A stretch of 64,000 bases of DNA from Paraescarpia echinospica (lineage: Eukaryota; Annelida; Polychaeta; Sabellida; Siboglinidae), in contig CM034533.1 in NCBI GenBank assembly GCA_020002185.1, positions 69,906,052-69,970,051 of the forward strand, given 5' to 3'. A program made the translations under genes and the position numbers. The notes under the pieces were generated by a model. The model did no database searches and was not told the origin of the DNA. It saw nothing but the letters and a program-made list of their open reading frames with translations. Of the stretch, positions 1 to 11,905 are shown in pieces. Position 1 is the stretch's first letter. The number at the start of each line of letters is the position of its first letter.

Positions 1-742
1 CCGACAAGAACGGTCATCATCAACAGGAAACAACACCTACGACATCAGGCCGACAAGAACGGTCATTATCAATTGGAAACAACACCAACGACATCAGACC
101 GACAAGAACGGTCATTACCAATGGTAAACAACACCAACGACATCAGGCCGACAAGAACGGTCATCATCAACGGGAAACAAAACCTACGACATACGACATC
201 AGGCCGACAAGAACGGTCATTATCAATGGGAAACGAGAACATCAGGCCGACAACGACATCAGGCCGACAAGAACGGTCATTATCAACGGGAAACAACACC
301 TACGACATCAGGCCGACAAGAACGGTCATTATCAATGGGAAACAACACCTACGACATCAGGCCGACAAGAACGGTCATTATCAACGAGAAACAACACCTA
401 CGACATCAGGCCGACAAGAACGGTCATTATCAATGGGAAACAACACCTACGACATCAGGCCGACAAGTACGGTCATTATCAACGAGAAACAACACCTACG
501 ACATCAGGCCGACAAGAACGGTCATTATCAATGGGAAACAACACCTACGACATCAGGCCGACAAGAACGGTCATTATCAACGGGAAACAACACCTACGAC
601 ATCAGGCCGACAAGAACGGTCATTATCAATGGGAAACAACACCTACGACATCAGGCCGACAAGAACGGTCATTATCAATGGGAAACAACAACTACGACAT
701 TAGGCCGACAAGAATGGTCATCATCAACGGGAAAGTTGATCA
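1..742. repeat. 49-bp minisatellite array
   Basis: About fifteen head-to-tail copies of a 49-bp unit containing GCCGACAAGAACGGTCAT followed by a CAAC/CAAT GGGAAACAACACC segment. The array begins before the window. Because 49 is not a multiple of 3, it stays open in several frames on both strands, which creates artificial ORFs of up to 227 codons. Copies differ mainly at a T/C position (AATGGG versus AACGGG). I see no coding signature beyond the repetition. Confidence 0.95.
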
Positions 743-1641
743 TGACAACGACATAAACACGTAAGTAAAAACTCTAAGTAACTATCGTTGTGTTTCTTTG
801 AATACTTGGCCAACTCGTAGATGAGAGGCCAACAGTCAAAGGAAGTGAATGAACAAAGACGTAGTCGAGAGGACATCGAGGCATAGATACTGTTACAATG
901 CTCAAACATTAGTGTAACAATATATGCAGTGGCGGGTCCAGAGACAGTAGTCTACGAGGGGAATCCTCACATTACACCCCCCCCCCCGAAGCTCGCAAAA
1001 ACATTGGCGGCCGAACCAAATTCATATTAGGTGGGCTGAGCAAGAGCTTTAGCATGACTCCGACGTCGGATCTTGACATTGGAAGACGGGGGTGGGGATG
1101 AACATGGGACGCTATATCAGAAATAAATTATTATTATTATTATAGCGCGGCCAAATCCCAAAGCCTATGATGTGGACGCTTACTTGATAACGACGGACGG
1201 CGGGTTCTTTGCCGACACCTTTAGCAGCTGTTGGGCCCGGCTCACCCAGTGTTCCTTCATCACCTGCACTGCCATCACGATTGTCCTTTTGTCTTCCAAC
1301 AAACTCGCACTGAACTCGAAGTGGTCAGTGTTTGTTAGGTTCAACTTTCCCGGGCCGTCTCCGAAGCAGCCTCCCAACGCCCCGCGCGGTCTACCTGCAG
1401 CTAGGTTAATCAACAAATCGTGATCAGGATATTAAGTAAATACATGTTATTATGACAACTACGATAAATAGCATAAAGAGAGGTGATCCGGAGGTAGCCG
1501 AGGGTATTATTGAGATGTCCGGGTGGAAATTGTATGTGCGACGAACTAAATTACTTGGATGGTTTCTTCTGAGCGTATGTCGCACTTTGCACTTTGTTAT
1601 TTCATTAAAGATGTGTCTGTGTGTGCGTGCGTGTGTGTGTG

Positions 1642-1681
<40 letters not shown>

Positions 1682-1750
1682 TGTGTGTGCGTACGTGCTT
1701 CACTGCGCGCGGGTGTGTGAGCGCGTGCATTTTAGAAATATCATAGATGT
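743..1750. other. Intergenic or intronic DNA with a TG microsatellite
   Basis: No convincing gene. It holds a C-run near 977-987, a short ATT run near 1,126-1,141, and a TG-rich microsatellite at about 1,617-1,690. The short ORFs at 1,172-1,423 on either strand have no recognisable domain. The stretch lies 3' of the PKD exon and is probably an intron of that gene. Confidence 0.6.
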
Positions 1751-1798
1751 CTTAGATACATATTAACGCCAGCTGGGATCCAATCAATCGGGTCTTAC

Positions 1799-3955
1799 CC
1801 GTTGGAAGCGGAACAATAGGAGGATTGGCCATCTCTATCACAGGGTCTTCGTCCTGCCTCCAGCAGTACCAGGTGTACGAGAGGGGCTCTGACGTCCTGT
1901 CAAGATCTTCCGTCACCACGTTCATGACAATCGTGTCTTTGCTCGAGACTAGCCGGTAATCGTTGTACCGGATGCGAACAATGAAGCCACTATGACCTTC
2001 CACCTTCACCTGTGTCATTAGCTCGCGCTTGCTAACGAGGTTTGTGCAAGTTAGTCGTGTCATGAATTCCCCGGGCTGCTGGTAGACGTGTGTCTTAGTG
2101 TAGGGAGTAGTTTCATCCACACGCTCCCTGTAGTCCGACTGGGAGCTCCCGTCACCGAATTCCCATAGGAAGAAGACGTTCTCTGCCGACGCACTTGAGT
2201 TGACAGTGAACGTAACGAGGGGATCGCTCGTCCGCTCCGGGGAGCTGAGCTTGAGGCCCTCTAGCGGCGCCTGGACGACTATGTTGTTGAGGGAGGGCGA
2301 CATCGCACTGACGTTATTTGAGACGACCACGCTGACGCTGTAGTTGCCAGTTGCGTTGTACACGTGCGATACGTGAAACGTGGCCCGTGTTGGCGAACTT
2401 CCCCTGTAATGGATGCCGTTGTCGTGAACTTCTACGTCGTACGTCAGATGTGACCCGGTCGTGACGGTGAAGCTGATGTTGAACACGCCTCCCACGGCGA
2501 TCGCTACGACTGACGTCGTCACCTTCAGACCACTGACGATCTCCTGCACGACGACAGGCGTCGACGCGTTCCTCCACGAGACGAGGTTTGAACAATTGAC
2601 GTACACAATTTGGTTCCCGAATACCGGCCTTCTGTACGTGTGGTCAATCATCAGAGTCCGTCCGACGACCAGCTCTTGTGCGGACATCGTCGCCCCGGTC
2701 CCGTCACCAAACTCCCACCGACAGACAAGGTCAGTGGGCCGCGACAAATCTGACCCCACGCGAAAGGTGACCTTCTCCCCCATGGTCACTATCGCTTTGG
2801 GGGTGGTCAGCCTGATGTCCGAGATGACCTCCTGCACGACCACGGATAGAGTGACGTTTTCGCTGCTCACCGCGTTCCTTAGGTAGAATACAGGGGAGAA
2901 GTTGCCTGCATTAATGTACGTGATCCCGACCGGTGCCCAGCTGCCGGTTACTCTCATTACTATAGTAAAGTTGACAATGGTTTGGTTACTTCCTGGGTCT
3001 GCCCATCCAGTCACGTTGGAGCCATACTCTGCCGACACGACGAAGTCTAGACACTGACCCACTCTAACGATTGTCCCGTTTTTTGCCACAACCGCCACCC
3101 CTTGCAATGCCTCGACCACTCCCATGGATAACTGCGTGGGTTCAAAGCTCTGCCCGTTAGTAACTTTCACGACTGACGAACCGTGCGAATGATGACCCGA
3201 CACTTTCTCCAGCACCGTCACGTTCAGCCGGCGCACGTTATCGGAGCATACGCTGTAGCAACGCACGTTGACGTTATATGTGCCCGACTCGTTGAACGCG
3301 TGGTTTACACGTACGCTGTCGGTGACCACCGCGAAGTAGAAGTCGCCAAAATCAACCCGGCACATGGCGTTTTGGCTGACCGGATCAACAGTCCAGTTGA
3401 ACTTGCACGAAGTGAGTTCACACGTGTACGTGACGGCTAGGTGGGTGGGGATGGTCGCCGTGACATTCACCTCTCGCGAGACGCTGCCGAACGGGTTAGA
3501 GCACTGCACAATGACGTTATAGACGCCGCAGTCTCGGTACTCGTGTTTAGACAAGAAAGACGAGACACTGCTGTTGTCGCCAAAGTCATAACGACAAGTC
3601 GGATCACTGCCTGCATCGTACGTTACTGTAATTTCGCAGTTTGTCTTGTTGCACCACGGGTAGATCGTAAGATTGCTCAATGTCGCACGCGTCATCAGGA
3701 AGACTGTCACGTTAGATGACGACACGGAGTTGTTTGCCGTGAATGTCAACGTGTGGTCACCAACGCGGAAGGCGTACGTGATGATGGGCACGCACGTGCT
3801 GTTACCCGTCACCCGTCGCAGCTCTTTTCCGTTGTCGTCCGTCAACGTCACGCTGATGTCACCGCCGCCTTGCACGAACACGGTGAAGTTGACGTTTTCC
3901 AAACGTCGCGACACGTTGTGACTTGACCAGACGTTGAGCCCGGACACTGGCATCC
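1799..3955 (-). CDS. Large exon of a polycystin-1/REJ-like protein (PKD repeats plus start of REJ domain)
   Basis: A single 2,157-bp open exon on the minus strand. The acceptor is a TTTCTAG immediately before 3,955 and the donor is GTAAGACC starting at 1,798. Both flanking introns are phase 1, so the exon is symmetrical. The translation (about 718 residues) is a string of beta-sandwich PKD-type units with the hallmark W/D-FGDG...HxY...G.Y.V core: YDFGD near residue 121, VDFGD near 199, WEFGDG near 418 and WEFGDG near 612, each followed by H(T/E/V)Y and a terminal CSN/CTN-like strand. It is rich in N-x-S/T glycosylation sites and paired cysteines, as expected of an ectodomain. The last 70 residues (YTWYCWRQDED) look like the start of a REJ domain, giving the PKD-then-REJ order of polycystin-1 and sperm receptor for egg jelly proteins. 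Neighbouring exons were not identified. The ATG near the acceptor is internal, not a start. Confidence 0.85.
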
Positions 3956-4028
3956 CTAGAAATACAGCTCTTGAAATAAATCAACCCACTCACGAATATA
4001 ACAACACTACCATAATTTGGAAAAGTCG

Positions 4029-4248
4029 TATGTTACCTTTCTGAATACTTGTTTGCTCAGACGGAGCTTTCGGCATCCTCTCGATGCCTTCGTCGGCGTT
4101 GAGCTGATTCACTTCCAGGTTGTCATGTCACGTGGTTGGTGTTCATCACATGACAGCACTTCCAAGAATCAGTTCAACGCTGACGAAGGCATCGAGAAAA
4201 TGCCGAAAGCTCCGTCTGAGCAAACAAGTATTCAGAAAGGTAACATAC
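4029..4248. repeat. 220-bp near-perfect hairpin (foldback repeat)
   Basis: Two arms of about 100 bp are reverse complements. The left arm reads TATGTTACCTTTCTGAATAC onward and the right arm ends GTATTCAGAAAGGTAACATA. They are separated by a short, imperfect centre around the CATGTCACGTGG/CACATGACAG segment. Mismatches cluster in the inner third. It lies about 75 bp upstream of the PKD exon's acceptor, in the preceding intron. No protein is implied. It may be a small foldback element or a source of hairpin RNA. Confidence 0.85.
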
Positions 4249-5154
4249 TACATTTCAAATCATGAACGTAACTGAATCCGTAAAAACCTACATGCTGGAA
4301 CACTACCATAAGATGAACGACGGCAATCATAAAACCGTTGTAGCCTAGCATAACAGTAATGGCTTTATACCATCACGGTGACGGAGACCTACACAGAATG
4401 TGATTGTGACGTGACATGACAAATACGTATCTGCGAGTCGACAGTTTTCATGTAACTGTCACGTCGCAATGCGATGTAACCTGTTACATACCTATGACGT
4501 AAACGTGACGTCACACTCTTAGTTGGGTATTCTTACCAAATCAAGTAAGCACCCTATGTGTTCTTGATGGCAAATGTTACCACTAGATAGAGTTACAAAA
4601 GTTCTGAGAAACTTCTCACGCCAACGTCGTTACCTCTCTCCCGATCAACACACCCTTACAAACATGCAAATTGCAAAAGGTACATATATTTCACAACGAG
4701 CATATTTATGCAAATACATATCCATGCAGAATAATGCGTCTGATTATAACTTATGCTATGTAAATGGTAAAACACTATACACGTTGATCATATAAATCTT
4801 AGTTGGTGTTACTTAGGCATACAACCGGCGACGTGTTTCCCCAGGATAATCGTTCGCAATGAAATACACGGAAAATATTCCTAACATATTCGAAAATACG
4901 CGCTGTGAAACGTGGACAAAAACGAAAGCAAACAAACTAAGATACACATAAATAAAATGCAGTAATTGCAACGGCGTGGCAACGAGTACAAAGCGGACAT
5001 GACAAGAAGACGTATAATATACACGGCATTGACACGTCTCAGCGTGAGACACGTCTCAGCGTGAGACACGTCGCCTCAACTTTGCTACATAGTTATTCTT
5101 AAATTAGTGGTTAATTATTAAAAATCGGAAGCAATCAATTATAGTGAATTACCA
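4249..5154. other. AT-rich intergenic/intronic DNA, no gene recognised
   Basis: Contains repeated ACGTGACGTCAC-like stretches near 4,400-4,520 and a short direct duplication (GTCTCAGCGTGAGACAC) near 5,034-5,069. Small ORFs on both strands show no domain. Confidence 0.5.
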
Positions 5155-6828
5155 AGCATCGGCCATTATCAATCACAAGAAATAAATATACGTTTATAAG
5201 ACGTATTACAATTAATTATATCAATGTTATTCGTGTAATAGGCTTGTAAATACAACGGCGGATACTTACCTATCCGATAATAATCAATATCAATCATAAG
5301 ACATAAAGATACGTTTATATGACGTGTTACTGTTAGTGATAGTCATGTTATTCGCAAGGCCTATAGATATACATGTCAATACAACAGCGGATACTTACCT
5401 ATCCGATAATAATCAATATCAATCAAAAGACATAAAGGTACGTTGATATGACGTGTTAATATTAGTGATAGTCATGTTATTCGCAGGGCCTATATATATA
5501 CATGTCAATACAACTGCGGATACTTACCTATCCGATACTAATCAATATCAATCAAAAGACATAAATGTACGTTGATAGGACGTGTTACTATTAGTGATAG
5601 TCGTGTATTCGCAGAGCCTATAGATATACATGTCGATACAACAGCGGATACTTACCTATCCGATATTAAGCAATATCAATCAAAAGACGTAAAGATACGT
5701 TGATATGACGTGTTACTATTAGTGATAGTCATGTTATTCGCAGGGCCTATATATATACATGTCAATACAACAGCGGATACTGACCTATCCGATACTAATC
5801 AATATCAATCAAAAGACATAAAGGTACGTTGATATGACGTGTTACTATTAGTGATAGTCATGTTATTCGCAGGGACTAAATATATACATGTCAATACAAC
5901 AGCGGATACTTACCTATCCGATACTAATCAATATCAATCAAAAGACATAAAGGTACGTTGATATGACGTGTTACTATTAGTGATAGTCGTGTTATTCGCA
6001 GAGCCTATAGATATACATGTCGATACAACAGCGGATACTTACCTATCCGATATTAAGCAATATCAATCAAAAGACATAAAGGTACGTTGATATGACGTGT
6101 TACTATTAGTGATAGTCATGTTATTCGCAGGGCCTATATATATACATGTCAATACAACAGCGGATACTTACCTATCCGATACTAATCAATATCAATCAAA
6201 AGACATAAAGGTACGTTGATATGACGTGTTACTATTAGTGATAGTCGTGTTATTCGCAGAGCCTATAGATATACATGTCGATACAACAGCGGATACTTAC
6301 CTATCCGATATTAAGCAATATCAATCAAAAGACGTAAAGGTACGTTGATATGACGTGTTACTATTAGTGATAGTCATGTTATTCGCAGGGCCTATAGATA
6401 TACATGTCAATACAACAGCGGATACTTACCTATCCGATACTAATCAATATCAATCAAAAGACATAAAGGTACGTTGATATGACGTGTTACTATTAGTGAT
6501 AGTCATGTTATTCGCAGAGCCTATAGATATACATGTCAATACAACAGCGGATACTTACCTATCCGATACTAATCAATATCAATCAAAAGACATAAAGGTA
6601 CGTTGATATGACGTGTTACTATTAGTGATAGTCATGTTATTCGCAGGGCCTATAGATATACATGTCAATACAACAGCGGATACTTACCCATCCGATACTA
6701 ATCAATATCAATCAAAAGACATAAAGGTACGTTGATATGACGTGTTACTATTAGTGATAGTCATGTTATTCGCAGACCCTATATATATACATGTCAATAC
6801 AACAGCGGATACTTACCTATCGGAGAAA
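5155..6828. repeat. 129-bp satellite array
   Basis: About thirteen tandem copies of a unit of 128-129 bp; the conserved GATACTTACC starts at 5,261, 5,390, 5,519, 5,647, 5,776 and so on. Each unit carries the short inverted repeat CGGATA-cttacc-TATCCG and a TATATATACATGTC segment. The first copy is the most diverged. The last one stops inside the palindrome at 6,820-6,826, where the adjacent large inverted repeat begins. Confidence 0.95.
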
Positions 6829-7466
6829 CAAGTAACATGTTTCGTCTAAACATAACGATGTGCATAATCATATACGATCCAGTGAATCGATCAACAAAGT
6901 ACACGCCTTAACGCACGCACACACGCACACAGGCACACACGCCCACACGCAATCACGCACACACGCACACACACACGCACGCACGCACGCGCACACGCAC
7001 ACAAGCACACACGCACACACGCACGCACGCACACACGCACACACGCACACACGCACACATGCACACACGAACTTGCTTGAGCGTGTCATATTATAATAAT
7101 GTTATAAGTTATATAATTGCATGACCATAATGGATTGGACACTAAACATAGCAGTCATGTCACGTCATATGTCATCTCGTCACATAGTAAATAAATATAT
7201 ATATTTATCCAGTCCATTATGGTCATGCAATTATATAACTTATAACATTATAATAATATGACACGCTCAAGCAAGTTCGTGTGTGCATGTGTGCGAGCAC
7301 GCGTGCGCGTGTGTGCGTGTGTGTGCGTGTGTGCGTGTGTGCGTGTGTGTGCGTGTGTGTGTGTGCGTGTGTGCGTGCGTTAAGGTGTACGCGTATACTT
7401 TGTTGATCGATTCACTGGATCGTATATGATGATGCACATCGTTATGTTTAGGCGAAACATGTTACT

Positions 7467-7469
<3 letters not shown>
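6829..7469. repeat. 640-bp inverted-repeat (foldback) element
   Basis: The left arm (6,829-7,138) starts CAAGTAACATGTTTCGTC. Its reverse complement forms the right arm (7,211-7,469), ending ACATGTTACTTG. Unique inner sequence matches too (CTTGCTTGAGCGTGTCATA against its complement at 7,258-7,276). A loop of about 70 bp holds TAAATAAATATATATATTTA. Within both arms is a CA/TG-rich microsatellite, which accounts for the arm length difference. A TA run (about 7,470-7,502) follows the right arm. Confidence 0.9.
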
Positions 7470-7502
<33 letters not shown>

Positions 7503-7503
<1 letters not shown>

Positions 7504-8565
7504 TATGTTTTGCTCCATTCCGTATCGTTATGTTCCCTCATGTCCTGGATGTGCCGTCGTGTCATCAATTTTGGATGTCTTCCTGTATTCCATTGCTGCC
7601 CAGAGATGTCTCATCCCTTGTCACGCAGACTTCAGTCAGTACCCAGGCATCTAATACTGCAATCAGTGTAAGGTTTTTTTTTACAATCAGGGCAGTAACA
7701 GCAGTCTGAAAGTGAATGTTTGCCCAAAAAAGAGTTGTATAATATCAGTGTGCGCCCCCGTGCCCGTGCGCGCTTATTAGTCCTTCTGGGACACCACGAG
7801 GGACACTATGAATAATGAATCGTCGATTATTTGTCCAGCGGATATGTGAAAAGATTGTGCACTTTTTGATAAAAGCAACACACTCTGCTCATTTGTTCTA
7901 TACACCAAGGGAACCATTTTAAAGATTGGAGACATTCCAGATGTTGCTGCGTTCAGAAATGGCGGCCATTTTTTTAAATGGCCGCCATATTCACTTCCCC
8001 CATATCTGCGTTACATAGAGCAATAATATTTGTGTCTATATGTAGGTTTTAGGGGTCAAAGATTTCATATTTCTTACTTTTGGACTTCTCCGACATTCAC
8101 ATCTGCCATTTTTAAGATGGCGTTCGTCAATGTAAGTGTAATGATATCTTAATAACTACGTTACGTAGAGCCGTATCGTTTACGTTTTTGAATAGCATGG
8201 AGGATAGCGATTTCACAAAGGTTATAACGTTTTACCTTCGTTAACTGCCAACATGGCTATATCCGCCCTTTTTAAAGAAACAAAAAGTATATTTTTTTAG
8301 ATGCGATGATTTCAAGTACATTACTTTTGACATTCATTAACTTTAAATGTACCTCCCACTTTGAAATATCCGCCATTTTGAAAGATGGCGGCAGACAAAG
8401 CATGTTATTCCCGTTAATATTTATATATCATTGAACCTTGAAGTTGGTGTCAAAACATGTTTCGTGATGCGACGAAGTTAAGGGTGTTATTAAGATATTC
8501 TCTAAAACGGGCAATGTCACTTCAAACGTTAAATTACTATACCTTGTAAATCTACAACAACAATT
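7503..8565. other. Intergenic DNA with GGCGGCCATTTT repeat motifs
   Basis: No gene. Several copies of a GGCGGCCATTTT / AAATGGCCGCC motif occur near 7,963-7,990, 8,104-8,122 and 8,370-8,392, partly as small palindromes, and resemble the copy at 18,921-18,934. They look like degenerate copies of one dispersed repeat. Confidence 0.5.
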
Positions 8566-8712
8566 TCAAAACAGTTCACACATCTCACTGACATATCCGC
8601 AGCATTGGCACAGCATTGTGCAGCGCAGGTTGGCTTTGAAACACCGACACTGTCCTCTGCAACCACAGTTGATGATCGCATGGCAAGCTGTGCCTGCAGG
8701 TGGCAGTGCCAT
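8566..8712 (-). pseudogene. Cysteine-rich C-terminal fragment of the PIN/FEN-like mobile gene family
   Basis: About 48 codons that read as a dense cysteine module (INCGCRGQCRCF ... CTMLCQCCGY), preceded by a short PP-rich lead. In my recollection this CxC...C...CxC tail closes proteins of the multicopy animal family whose core has EADT and DTDVLVLL motifs. A more complete copy lies at 50,928-53,640. Nothing upstream on the minus strand (8,713-9,590) continues the family, so this is a 5'-truncated remnant, or a terminal exon whose upstream part is not recognisable. The assignment rests on the cysteine pattern and is an inference. Confidence 0.5.
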
Positions 8713-8784
8713 CAACTGCACTATATAGATATATACTAGATATATATTACACATGTTGTTCAAAGTTACCGTAAAAGGCATCAA

Positions 8785-9590
8785 TTTGTACCCTAATAAT
8801 GATATGTTTTCGCGCCGATAAATTTCTGTGTGTGTCAGTGTAAACTTTTCGTTTTCGCGCCATTGGATTATTTAAAAACATGTCATGCTTGTGGTGAATG
8901 TTACTTGGAACCAGTTTTGTAGCTAATTACTTGTTGCGCCAATCGAATTTGTTGATACAAGTGTCAACTACTTGTTTTCGCGCCATTCTATTATTTCAAA
9001 AAACATACAATGGTCATGATCAAATTTTGGTAGACGGGCGTCAATACGTTCAGGATATTTATTCTTTAAAAATTATTGTTAGATTTCAGTTATTTGTTTG
9101 ACTTTTTATAGTTATTATTACAATTAATGGCAAAGCCTCATTCTGCTGTTTGTTTACTAAAAGAGTCAATTTTATCATTAACAGAGAAACCGAGCTTTCG
9201 TAGACGCTAAACGCCCGCGTTAACCTGAAGATCTAATTTTTTTTGTCGCAACACATCCCTTGCACATCGGATGATCCGTACTCGCGTAAAACGACACATT
9301 TAAGCTATATATATAGGCCCTATTCCTCATTTTGTAACTAATAAGTTTTCGCGCCGAACGAATTTGTTGTGGCTAGTGTCAACTTTTCGTGCCTTTCGAT
9401 AATTTAAAAAACATACTGCACATCATGCATCTGGTTAATTTGTGGACCGTTAATTTTTACCAGGCGGCAATTTGTAATTAACTTGTTTTCGCGCCTATCG
9501 ATTTTGTTGTTGTCACGTTTTCGTTTTCGCGCCATTATATTTTGAGAAAACGTATAAAACATCGTGCATCTAGTGAAATAGACCACAACA
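8785..9590. repeat. Degenerate repeats around GTTTTCGCGCC
   Basis: At least five diverged copies of a module combining (G)TTTTCGCGCC, a CGAATTTGTTG stretch and an ATTTAAAAAACATA stretch occur near 8,808, 8,850, 8,975, 9,345, 9,483 and 9,525. Spacing is irregular and copies are partial. No gene found. Confidence 0.55.
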
Positions 9591-9593
9591 AAC

Positions 9594-9786
9594 ATGGGAC
9601 GTCCATGGGGAGTGTCAACCTTTCATTTTGATAGAATAATCTTTTATCTGACCACTGGGAAGTATCCACGGAGTTTGAAGAATGACTGCGGGAAGAAAAG
9701 CCATTTTAAGCGCCAGGCAAGCAATTTTGCTGTGCGTGATGGAGAGTTATACTTCAAACACAGGCTCCATCGGCACATTGCTGGAG
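9594..9786 (+). CDS. Possible exon with an H2C2 (gypsy-type) integrase N-terminal motif
   Basis: An ATG at 9,594 opens a 64-codon stretch followed by a plausible splice donor (GGAG|GTAATT at 9,786/9,787). A TATAAAA lies about 40 bp upstream. The peptide contains IIFYLTTGKYP, then a basic KRQASNF, then VRDGELYFK. The succession 'hydrophobic-YL-TG-YP', 'R(R/Q)A..F' and 'DGxLY' is the lead-in to the zinc-binding H2C2 domain of gypsy-derived integrases, including those captured in host genes. The HHCC residues themselves would be in the next exon, which I did not find. It may be a domesticated integrase exon, an element fragment, or chance. Confidence 0.35.
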
Positions 9787-9872
9787 GTAATTATCGTCTC
9801 TTTTATTTGCTTTATTCGGTTTTTAATTACTTTGTGCAAATATGTTATTTACGCTGGTTGAATAATATATAG

Positions 9873-11587
9873 TATATTCGTATGCAGCGTACGCAAACCA
9901 GTTATGCACAAAGAGCCGCGTAGGGTATCCGCTCCTTTACGCCAAATAGGGTATAAACCTCTGATTCTCAAACGTCGCCACAAATGACAGGTATAAAATC
10001 ATACAGACCATCAATGCAAGCTTGAGACATTTTTTTTGCCAAAATGCGTAGCTAATTAAAGCGTCACCTGCGCATCGAATGATCCGTACTCACGTAAAAG
10101 ACACAATTATGAGTCATAATAAAAGTATTCCTCGCACAGACCTACAATAAGTCTTTAGGAAGTCATTGCTACATTAGCATTAAACATTGGATGTTGCTTA
10201 GATTTTTTTGAAATTTGTTTAAATGTGTTGCTTTTATGGTATTTATATTTTCCTTGAATACAAAAGGAATTAATTGATAATATAGTAAAATATAATTGTT
10301 TTCACAGCCATGCTAAATATGATTTATCTAGATATAATATTTTTATATAGAAAAAGGACAGCGTACAACTATAATGAAGTAAATTCAATCTATACAATTC
10401 TGTTATCGAATACAACTTAGAGGGTATATGGCAATTTTAAATGAAATTCTCCTAAATGTTGCACATACGTAACTTAGATAAGTGGAGAAGACGATCCCGT
10501 AATGTTATTTGTTATATAACTATTGTCAACTTTATGATAAATGTTGCTTAAGAGGTCTGTTTTGCACGTAGTTCAAATACATATGTGCATTGTTAATGAC
10601 ATACACCAGTTTATTTGCCATTTGTTTGTTGTTTTAGTTGATCACTGGCTGCTTAAAATATAGTGCAAAAATATCCCGTCAGCTACAATATCAACAGTCC
10701 GGTCCGCCACTGTTTTTAAACTAAATATCCCGTAACTCGGTTACTAGTGTGTTGTTTAAGTCAATGGATAACACCTTTATTAACAGAAGATAATGTTAAG
10801 GTAGACATATACCACCACCTAATGACGGCATTTTTTATCCCATCCGCAACGTTGATATATACCTCTATATTAGCCATATCAGATAATATTTATTTAATTG
10901 TTTGCACACTGTATAATCCATATTGCGACTTATAGAGGTATATATATATCTGTAAGAGAAAGTTTGATTACAAATACTAATAGGGATATGAAGAAGTGAA
11001 GTCTCTGAATGCCTCGTCCGCAGCAAAAACGAATACCACGGAATCGTACTTAAGAGAGAGATGTTCAAATGATGCCGAACTGTTGTTGTTATAGTTCTCG
11101 TCGACGTATCGCTGTTGGAGTGGCCACCGAGAGATACCTAGTACCTACAATTCCACAAATATCGGCTGATATGTCGAAGGTCACGAATGTAAAGAAACAA
11201 CGACACATTGTTTTATAAATATGCTATATAATACTAACAAAAATTGTAAAAACGTCCAGGTACCGCGCTGAGGCAGCTTGTCTGACATTGTGATTTTACA
11301 ATGGAAGTGTAGTGAAAAATGTACGACGTTGTCTTTGTGGAATTCTTGTCTTACCTTTAATCTAGGCTTTGTTGTTGCCGTTCTCGGTGATGGTGACTCC
11401 TGCCTCCGTGTCGCCGGGGGAAGACGACGGCGGTAGGACACGTCGCATCCCGAGTACCGCGGTACTCCGCCCTGCTCATGTCTGTGTGCTGTGTAATGTT
11501 GACGGCTCTACATTCCGTCGTCTTCTCTCGTTCTCTCTCGTTGTCAGCCAATACTTTGCTGACCGCGGCTTGTATACTTTCACTGAT
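9873..11587. other. AT-rich intergenic DNA, no gene recognised
   Basis: Low-complexity AT-rich sequence with short ORFs lacking any domain. A CACCTGCGCATCGAATGATCCGTACTCACGTAAAA stretch near 10,065 repeats one near 9,260-9,295, showing the region is built of diverged repeats. Confidence 0.45.
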
Positions 11588-11905
11588 ATGGTAGACCTAC
11601 GTCGTGTCTAGTGTCACTGATAGGGTAGACCCGTATCCTGTCTAGTGTTACTGACTGGGTAGACCCGTGTCCTGTCTAGTGTCACTGCAAAGGTAGACCG
11701 TGTCCGGCCTAGTATCACTAACAAAATAGACCCGTGTCCTGTGTGTCACTGTGTCACTGGCAGCATAGACCCCTGTCCGATCTAGTGTCGCTGGTCGGGT
11801 AGACCTATGTCATGTCTAGTGTCACTGACAGGGTAGATATGTGTGCTGTGTCGGATCACTTATAAGATAGACCCACGTCCTCTCTAGTGTCACTGGCCGG
11901 ATGCT
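11588..11905. repeat. Degenerate ~35-bp minisatellite
   Basis: About nine copies of a unit built on GGTAGACCCGTGTCC and TGTCTAGTGTCACTGA, with GTAGAC at 11,591, 11,625 and 11,660. Copies are strongly diverged at the 3' end. Confidence 0.85.

Noticed and set aside
73..756. 227-codon ORF in the first minisatellite
   Set aside because: The 49-bp unit cycles through all three frames, so the ORF is a by-product of repetition. No start context or domain.
5155..6828. CRISPR-like array
   Set aside because: The 129-bp units are repeats throughout, with no unique spacers between short repeats, and the sequence is eukaryotic. The same applies to the other arrays in the window.
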